Shown here: positions 59,759-64,000 of the stretch, in pieces
How positions within the stretch are numbered: the first letter of the stretch is position 1
Layout: every line of letters begins with the position of its first letter
Assembly (NCBI GenBank): GCA_963737545.1
Contig: CAVTTH010000003.1
Location: 1,054,001 to 1,118,000, forward strand
Length of the DNA: 64,000 nt
Reading direction: 5' to 3'
Source: CAVTTH01 sp963737545
GTDB lineage: Bacteria; Verrucomicrobiota; Verrucomicrobiia; Chthoniobacterales; UBA10450
The notes under the pieces: model-generated
What the model was told of the DNA's origin: nothing
Databases searched by the model: none
What the model saw: the letters and a program-made list of their open reading frames with translations, nothing else
Made by a program: the position numbers and the translations under genes

Positions 59759-60727
59759 ATGGCGATGGCAAACAACGCAGCGATCGTCGGAGCAGGAGTG
59801 TCGGGACTAACAACCGCCGTCGTCTTTGCCGAACAAGGATGGCGCACGGCGATCTTCGCGGCGGAAACCGGCCCAGCCACTAATTCCGGCGCCGCCGCGG
59901 CGATTTGGTACCCGTACGATACAGCGGGGGACGACGCGGTGATCGGGTGGGCGCTTTCAACCTACCGGGAACTGGTCGAACTGAGCCGGCAACCGAGGAC
60001 GGGTGTCTTCATGATGGGGTTGCGCAACTTTTCCAGGACCGGCGAAATTCGAATGCCGGCCTGGGCCGGGGCACTTGGAGGGCGGCTGCTCCAGCCTAAC
60101 GAGTTGACTCTGGTGTCACGGCAAATCCCCGCTCAGTTCAGCAGTGGTTTCGCGCTCCCGGTTCCGGTGATGGACACGACGAGATATCTCGCTTACCTCG
60201 AGCAAAGGTTGCGCGAAGCTGGTGGGTCGATGACAGGGAATCTTCTCTTCGACCGGCTCGATGAGGTAGAGCGGGAGTTCGAGCTCGTGATCAACTGTTC
60301 CGGGATCGGTGCCAAGACTCTCGTCTCCGATGCCGATCTCGAGCCGCATCGCGGACAGGTCGCGGTGGTTCCCAAGTTCGATCTTCCGTGCGCGGTTGTT
60401 TGCGATGATCCGCCGCTCATGTATGCGATCCCGAGGACAATTGATTGCGTTTTCGGCGGCACGAACGAACTCTCCGATAACCGCGAGCCCGATCCGCTGG
60501 CGACAGCACGCATCGTTTCCGAGTGCAGTCGTGTCTTGAATATCGGCGAGCCGGAGGTAATCGCCGCACACGTTGGACTGCGTCCGTATCGCAAGGGTGG
60601 AGTCCGCCTTTGCCGCGACCGGTTAGACGACGGCCGCGCCGTGATTCACAACTATGGCCATGGCGGCTCCGGTTTTACTCTTTCGTGGGGCTGTGCGCGC
60701 GACGCCTATAAGTTGGCGCAAATCTAG
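59759..60727 (+). CDS. D-amino-acid oxidase-like FAD-dependent oxidoreductase
   Basis: 322 residues from ATG 59759 (a second start at 59765 is equally possible); upstream frame is a shadow of the previous gene. NNAAIVGAGVSGLTTAVVFAEQGW is the FAD-binding GxGxxG fold, GAAAAIWYPYDTAGDD fits the DAAO substrate region, FELVINCSGIGAKTL, RGQVAVVP and NYGHGGSGFTLSWGCA are the C-terminal DAAO marks. It deaminates D-amino acids with oxygen to keto acids, ammonia and peroxide. The CtlX-like gene follows about 70 bases later. Confidence 0.88.
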   Translation: MAMANNAAIVGAGVSGLTTAVVFAEQGWRTAIFAAETGPATNSGAAAAIWYPYDTAGDDAVIGWALSTYRELVELSRQPRTGVFMMGLRNFSRTGEIRMPAWAGALGGRLLQPNELTLVSRQIPAQFSSGFALPVPVMDTTRYLAYLEQRLREAGGSMTGNLLFDRLDEVEREFELVINCSGIGAKTLVSDADLEPHRGQVAVVPKFDLPCAVVCDDPPLMYAIPRTIDCVFGGTNELSDNREPDPLATARIVSECSRVLNIGEPEVIAAHVGLRPYRKGGVRLCRDRLDDGRAVIHNYGHGGSGFTLSWGCARDAYKLAQI

Positions 60728-60796
60728 AATCAACGATGTTTCTCCAGTTTGCGGGTTCGTTTAATTAAAGAAGCGAATCAATGCTGGCATTTAAAG

Positions 60797-61720
60797 ATGA
60801 CGAATCGACAGAGCGCGAATGCGGTTGTGATGATTCGGCCATGTCGCTTTTTCCCGAATCCTGAGACGGCGGCCGATAATGCTTTTCAACGTGAAGTGAG
60901 CGGTGGGACGACCGACACGCTCTCTCGCGCGGCCGAGCGTGAATTTGACCTGGCTGTCGAGGTGTTGCGCAGCGTCGGTGTTACGGTCCACGTTTTTGAA
61001 GACACACCGTTTCCGGAGAAACCGGACGCAGTCTTCCCGAACAATTGGTTTTCGACCCATCACGACGGACGAGTTGCACTTTATCCCATGTATTCGCCCG
61101 CGCGACGAAACGAGCGGCGACGCGATGTGATCGACGAGCTTGGCAAAATTTATCGAATCAGCGCGCTGGTCGATTATTCGTTCTACGAGAAACGCAATCT
61201 CTACCTCGAGGGGACCGGAAGCCTTGTCCTCGATCACGGGGATCGCCTTGCTTATGTAAGCCTGTCCAGGCGCGCCGATCGTGAGCCGCTCCAAAAATTT
61301 TGCACAGATTTTGGTTATGAGGCATTGCCGTTCAAAAGCGCGGGCGATGATGGCCGTCCGATCTATCACACCAATGTGATCATGTGCATCGGGTCAAAAT
61401 TTGCCCTGGTCGGATTGGAGTTGATCACTGATCGCGCAGATCAGGAAAGAATTCGTCAGCGCCTGGAAGCGAGCGGTAAGACGATGATCGAACTCGACCG
61501 TTCTCAGATTGCAAACTTTGCCGGGAACGCGATCGAGCTGCGCAATGAAACAGAAAAGTTGCTGGTCATTTCCACCCGGGCGGCGGCGGCTCTGTCCAAA
61601 GAGCAGCGTGACGAAATCGAGCGGCACGCGCGCCTTCTTGAGCTTTCGATTCCGACGATTGAACTCGCCGGCGGCAGCGCGCGCTGCATGATCGCGGCAA
61701 TTTACCTCTCGCGCAGATAA
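60797..61720 (+). CDS. Citrulline/arginine-deiminase-superfamily hydrolase (CtlX-like)
   Basis: 307 residues from ATG 60797. AVVMIRPCRFFPNPETAADNAFQ, PDAVFPNNWFSTHHDGRVALYPM, GTGSLVLDHG, PIYHTNVIMCIGSKFALVGLE and AGGSARCMIAAIYL (nucleophile Cys) are typical of amidinotransferase-fold CtlX proteins. The guanidino-modifying family handles arginine or citrulline; CtlX is proposed to act on citrulline. Together with the D-amino-acid oxidase it suggests an amino-acid scavenging pair. Full-length for the family. Confidence 0.83.
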   Translation: MTNRQSANAVVMIRPCRFFPNPETAADNAFQREVSGGTTDTLSRAAEREFDLAVEVLRSVGVTVHVFEDTPFPEKPDAVFPNNWFSTHHDGRVALYPMYSPARRNERRRDVIDELGKIYRISALVDYSFYEKRNLYLEGTGSLVLDHGDRLAYVSLSRRADREPLQKFCTDFGYEALPFKSAGDDGRPIYHTNVIMCIGSKFALVGLELITDRADQERIRQRLEASGKTMIELDRSQIANFAGNAIELRNETEKLLVISTRAAAALSKEQRDEIERHARLLELSIPTIELAGGSARCMIAAIYLSRR

Positions 61721-61741
61721 GATCAGCGGCGTTCAATCAGG

Positions 61742-62791
61742 CTAAGGGATGTCGGTTGACGATTTTTGCGGGAGACGTCTGGTCGTTGGATTCGCACCCG
61801 GATCGTGCGACCGCTGCTGGCGGCGCGATTGGAAGCGCGCGCGAAAGCGGCTGGGCGTAAGACCCAGTTCGCGTTCAAAAGCGCGCCGGAAGACGTCAGC
61901 GCTTTTGAAACCAACAGCGAAGGCAACGCTCTTGATGGTCGTGCCGGGAATCGACAAGCGGCGGCGGGCTTCGCCGATGCGCAACTGCTCGACAAATTCT
62001 GCCGGCGTGGTTTTGAAAACGCGCTTGAAGATTCGGCTGAAATGACGAGGACAAAGACAAGCTCGTTCAGCCAGCGCTTCAACGGAAAGATCGTCCTCCA
62101 AATGAGCGAGGATCCAGTTGGGAAGGTCGGCCAGCCGATCGACGGACTCACGTTCCTGCTTCGGAGGGTAGGTCAACGATTCTTCCGCTCCCGGTGGCCG
62201 GAGACGCATAACGAACTCGCGTGCCACCTCCAGCGCGACTCGCGGACCATAATCTTCCTCAATCAACGCCAGCGTCATCTCCACTCCGGCATCCCCGCCG
62301 CCGCAAGTATAGAACGGGCCGTCCTTTAAGAACGCCGCCGTATGGTTAACCTTTAGATTCGGGAATCGTTGCGCTACGTCGTGGGAGAATCGCCAGTGGG
62401 TTGTGACCTCGCGTCCATCAATCAAACCGCTCTCGGCCAGGGCGTAAATTCCGCCGCAAACGGATGCGATTCGCCGAACGCGATTTTCGTGTGCGCGTAA
62501 CCAGGATGAAACGGCCTTATTTGTGCCCGGAAGGTGGCAACCGGTTCTGCCAGGGACAATAACTGTGTCGAGTGATGATACTGTTTGGATTGTCCTGTCC
62601 GCCTTGAAGGAGATCCCGGATTCCGAAACAAATTTCTTGGTGTTCAGACCGAAAATTAGTACGTCGTAGCATGAGTGGGTGCGATGGTAGTTGTCGTAGG
62701 TGTGCGCTGCTTTGAACGCTTCGAGTGGTCCGATAAAGTCGAGCGTGGTGACGCCGTCGAAGCCAAGGATCCCGACGACGCGCGGAACCAT
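61742..62791 (-). CDS. GlxA-type transcriptional regulator (DJ-1/PfpI domain plus AraC DNA-binding)
   Basis: 349 residues from ATG 62791. The N-terminal half is a class-I-glutamine-amidotransferase-like DJ-1 domain: VPRVVGILGFDGVTTLDFIGPLEAF, DTVIVPGRTG and IASVCGGIYALAESGLIDGREVTTHW, with C at the nucleophile elbow. The C-terminal AraC part has ACLCPRHFSRIFKRVFKTTPAEFVEQLRI and SVAFAVGFKSADVFRRAFERELGLTPSRF, two helix-turn-helices. Such regulators control amino-acid or quaternary-amine catabolism (GlxA, GbdR, ArgR of Pseudomonas). Next to CtlX and DAAO genes, so those may be its targets. Confidence 0.9.
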   Translation of the reverse strand: MVPRVVGILGFDGVTTLDFIGPLEAFKAAHTYDNYHRTHSCYDVLIFGLNTKKFVSESGISFKADRTIQTVSSLDTVIVPGRTGCHLPGTNKAVSSWLRAHENRVRRIASVCGGIYALAESGLIDGREVTTHWRFSHDVAQRFPNLKVNHTAAFLKDGPFYTCGGGDAGVEMTLALIEEDYGPRVALEVAREFVMRLRPPGAEESLTYPPKQERESVDRLADLPNWILAHLEDDLSVEALAERACLCPRHFSRIFKRVFKTTPAEFVEQLRIGEARRRLSIPGTTIKSVAFAVGFKSADVFRRAFERELGLTPSRFRARFQSRRQQRSHDPGANPTTRRLPQKSSTDIP

Positions 62792-62981
62792 ATCTCCGGG
62801 TAACGTCGACCTGGGAATGCTTTGGTGACATCGCAGGTGCATGCCATCCTCATCCGACCGGGGTGGCAACGTCACAAGAGCCACTTGGCGCGATGTTACT
62901 AGACCGCTTTGCGGAAGGATATGGGAGATGCGCTATCTGGCCGGTTTGACACCGGCATCGCAAGAAGTCAGGTACGATCAA

Positions 62982-64000
62982 ATGAAGATATCGCTCGCGA
63001 GGAGGCGGCGTCGGCGTTCGATCATAGCCTTCGAAATGATTCGTCTCGATCGGAGGTCGGGCGAACCTCTTCATCAACAACTCTACCGCCAGATTCGTGA
63101 TGAATTGGAGTCGGGGAGTTTTAGCAACAGTTCTTCGCGGCTTCCTTCTTCACGATCGTTGGCCGCCGACCTCGGGGTTTCGAGACTCACTGTCAGTCTC
63201 GCCTTTTCGAAGCTCCACGCTGAAGGCTACCTGCAATCAAAGATTGGATCGGGGACGTTTGTCGCGGATCCGTTACCCAATACTCTTCTACGGGTGGGCA
63301 GGCTGAAAGGCGAGCCGGGCGTCGAGCGTCCTCCGCGTATTGCCGAACGCGTCAGAAATCTTCCCGACGACCGCACGGGAAAACAATTTAATATCGGGGT
63401 CGGCGGCGGGCCAGGGGATATCCTTGTGCCGGGGGTACCGGCGGTCGACGAATTTCCGATGGCAGTTTGGGAGCGACTCAGGGCGGAGGTTCTTGCGAAG
63501 AAGGGGGCCAATTTGTTGCGCTATGCCTCGAGTCGCGGCGACACCGACTTGCGCAAGGCCATTGCAGCCTACCTGTGTGATTTTCGCGGCGCCCACTGCC
63601 ATCCCGACCAAATCGTCGTCGTGGCTGCGATGCAGCAGGCGATGCTAATCAGCGCGATGGCCCTGATAAATCCGGGCGATGCCGCGTGGATTGAAGACCC
63701 GGGATTTCATCAAGCGCGCCGGGCCTTCATTTTCGCCGGGGCCACTGTGGTTCCGAGACCGATTGATCGCGAAGGGATCGTGATCGGCCGCTCCTCGAGA
63801 ATGGCCTCGCCCAAAATAATTTTCGTAACGCCTTCTCACCAATTCCCGCTCGGAGTCACCATGAGTCTGAAGCGCAGAACGGCCCTGATCGATTTTGCGC
63901 GTGAGCACGACGCTTTTGTTTTCGAAGACGATTACAACTCGGAGTTCCGTTTCAACGGTCCGCCGCTTCCCTGCCTGCAGGGGCTCGATCACGCCGGGCG
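62982..64000 (+). CDS. MocR/PdxR-type regulator: GntR DNA-binding plus aminotransferase-like domain (partial, runs off the window)
   Basis: About 340 residues are visible; the frame is still open at 64000. From ATG 62982 (or 63036), MIRLDRRSGEPLHQQLYRQIRDELESG and LPSSRSLAADLGVSRLTVSLAFSKLHAEGYLQ are a GntR-type winged helix. A linker leads to NIGVGGGPGDIL, RYASSRGDTDLRKAIAAYL, VAAMQQAMLISAMALINPGDAAWIEDPGFHQAR and VFVTPSHQFPLGVTM, EDDYNSEFRF: the PLP-dependent class I aminotransferase fold of MocR. The PLP lysine is beyond the window. Divergent from the GlxA-type gene, which suggests regulation of the same amino-acid-metabolism region. Confidence 0.85.
   Translation, partial: MKISLARRRRRRSIIAFEMIRLDRRSGEPLHQQLYRQIRDELESGSFSNSSSRLPSSRSLAADLGVSRLTVSLAFSKLHAEGYLQSKIGSGTFVADPLPNTLLRVGRLKGEPGVERPPRIAERVRNLPDDRTGKQFNIGVGGGPGDILVPGVPAVDEFPMAVWERLRAEVLAKKGANLLRYASSRGDTDLRKAIAAYLCDFRGAHCHPDQIVVVAAMQQAMLISAMALINPGDAAWIEDPGFHQARRAFIFAGATVVPRPIDREGIVIGRSSRMASPKIIFVTPSHQFPLGVTMSLKRRTALIDFAREHDAFVFEDDYNSEFRFNGPPLPCLQGLDHAG

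Overview
The window looks like a chromosomal segment of a fairly GC-rich, diderm, probably soil-dwelling bacterium. Gene content (Wza/Wzc-type polysaccharide export, DUF5069 and DUF4013 proteins, a giant MacB/ADOP-type permease, a cupredoxin-kinase-porin cluster, S23-type four-helix-bundle protein with heptamer repeats) fits Verrucomicrobiota, perhaps the Chthoniobacterales/Spartobacteria side. This is an inference from gene families; no 16S gene or database search supports it.

Region 1 (1-27.8 kb) is one large exopolysaccharide/O-antigen-like locus. On the plus strand are the tail of an SLBB-type export protein, a BY-kinase/Wzc chain-length regulator, a small secreted Cys/His protein and an O-antigen-ligase-like protein with TPR tail. 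Facing it on the minus strand is a run of about 20 genes from 27.8 kb down to 5.1 kb: methyltransferase, PglK/MsbA-like ABC flippase, about ten glycosyltransferases (GT2, GT4, GT8 types), three more methyltransferase/GT-like genes, a Wzy-like polymerase, an acyltransferase-3 and, last, the WcaJ-like initiating phosphosugar transferase. Many junctions are ATGA/GTGA overlaps, so it probably reads as an operon. Between 4.9 and 11.9 kb this locus is riddled with heptanucleotide tandem arrays, an S23-type four-helix-bundle gene flanked by inverted arrays, a short TIR-bounded array element, toxin-antitoxin-like genes, 28-bp direct repeats and truncated 5' copies of glycosyltransferase genes. Because 7 is not a multiple of 3, the arrays inside genes shift the reading frame; this is the most unusual feature of the window.

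Region 2 (27.8-31 kb) has a tRNA-Gln(UUG) with a degenerate second copy, a cNMP-binding-domain histidine kinase with a response regulator. Region 3 (30.3-35 kb) is a sufC-sufB-sufD iron-sulfur assembly operon with a ParE-type toxin-antitoxin pair set between sufB and sufD, then a CBS-domain protein. Region 4 (35-44 kb) has a secreted D-aminoacylase-like amidohydrolase, a DUF1353 lipoprotein, a cupredoxin/hybrid kinase/porin cluster, a lone GT2 and a MetX-like hydrolase. Region 5 (44-50 kb) has a gene-poor stretch, a TetR/SDR divergent pair with visible operators, a cytoplasmic trypsin-like protease with thioredoxin and DUF5069, and a class D beta-lactamase. Region 6 (50-64 kb) has a MacB/ADOP-type permease, a GT2-ChbG/HpnK fusion coupled to a GT87 membrane transferase (a possible lipid-linked amino-sugar decoration pathway), a DMT transporter, several hypothetical membrane/secreted proteins, a D-amino-acid oxidase, a CtlX-like hydrolase, a GlxA-type regulator and a MocR-type regulator cut off by the window end.

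Caution: at least six genes, including the normally essential sufC, show single-base frame breaks not tied to any repeat. The sequence may therefore carry indel errors, and every frameshift call, including those at the heptamer arrays, should be read with that in mind.
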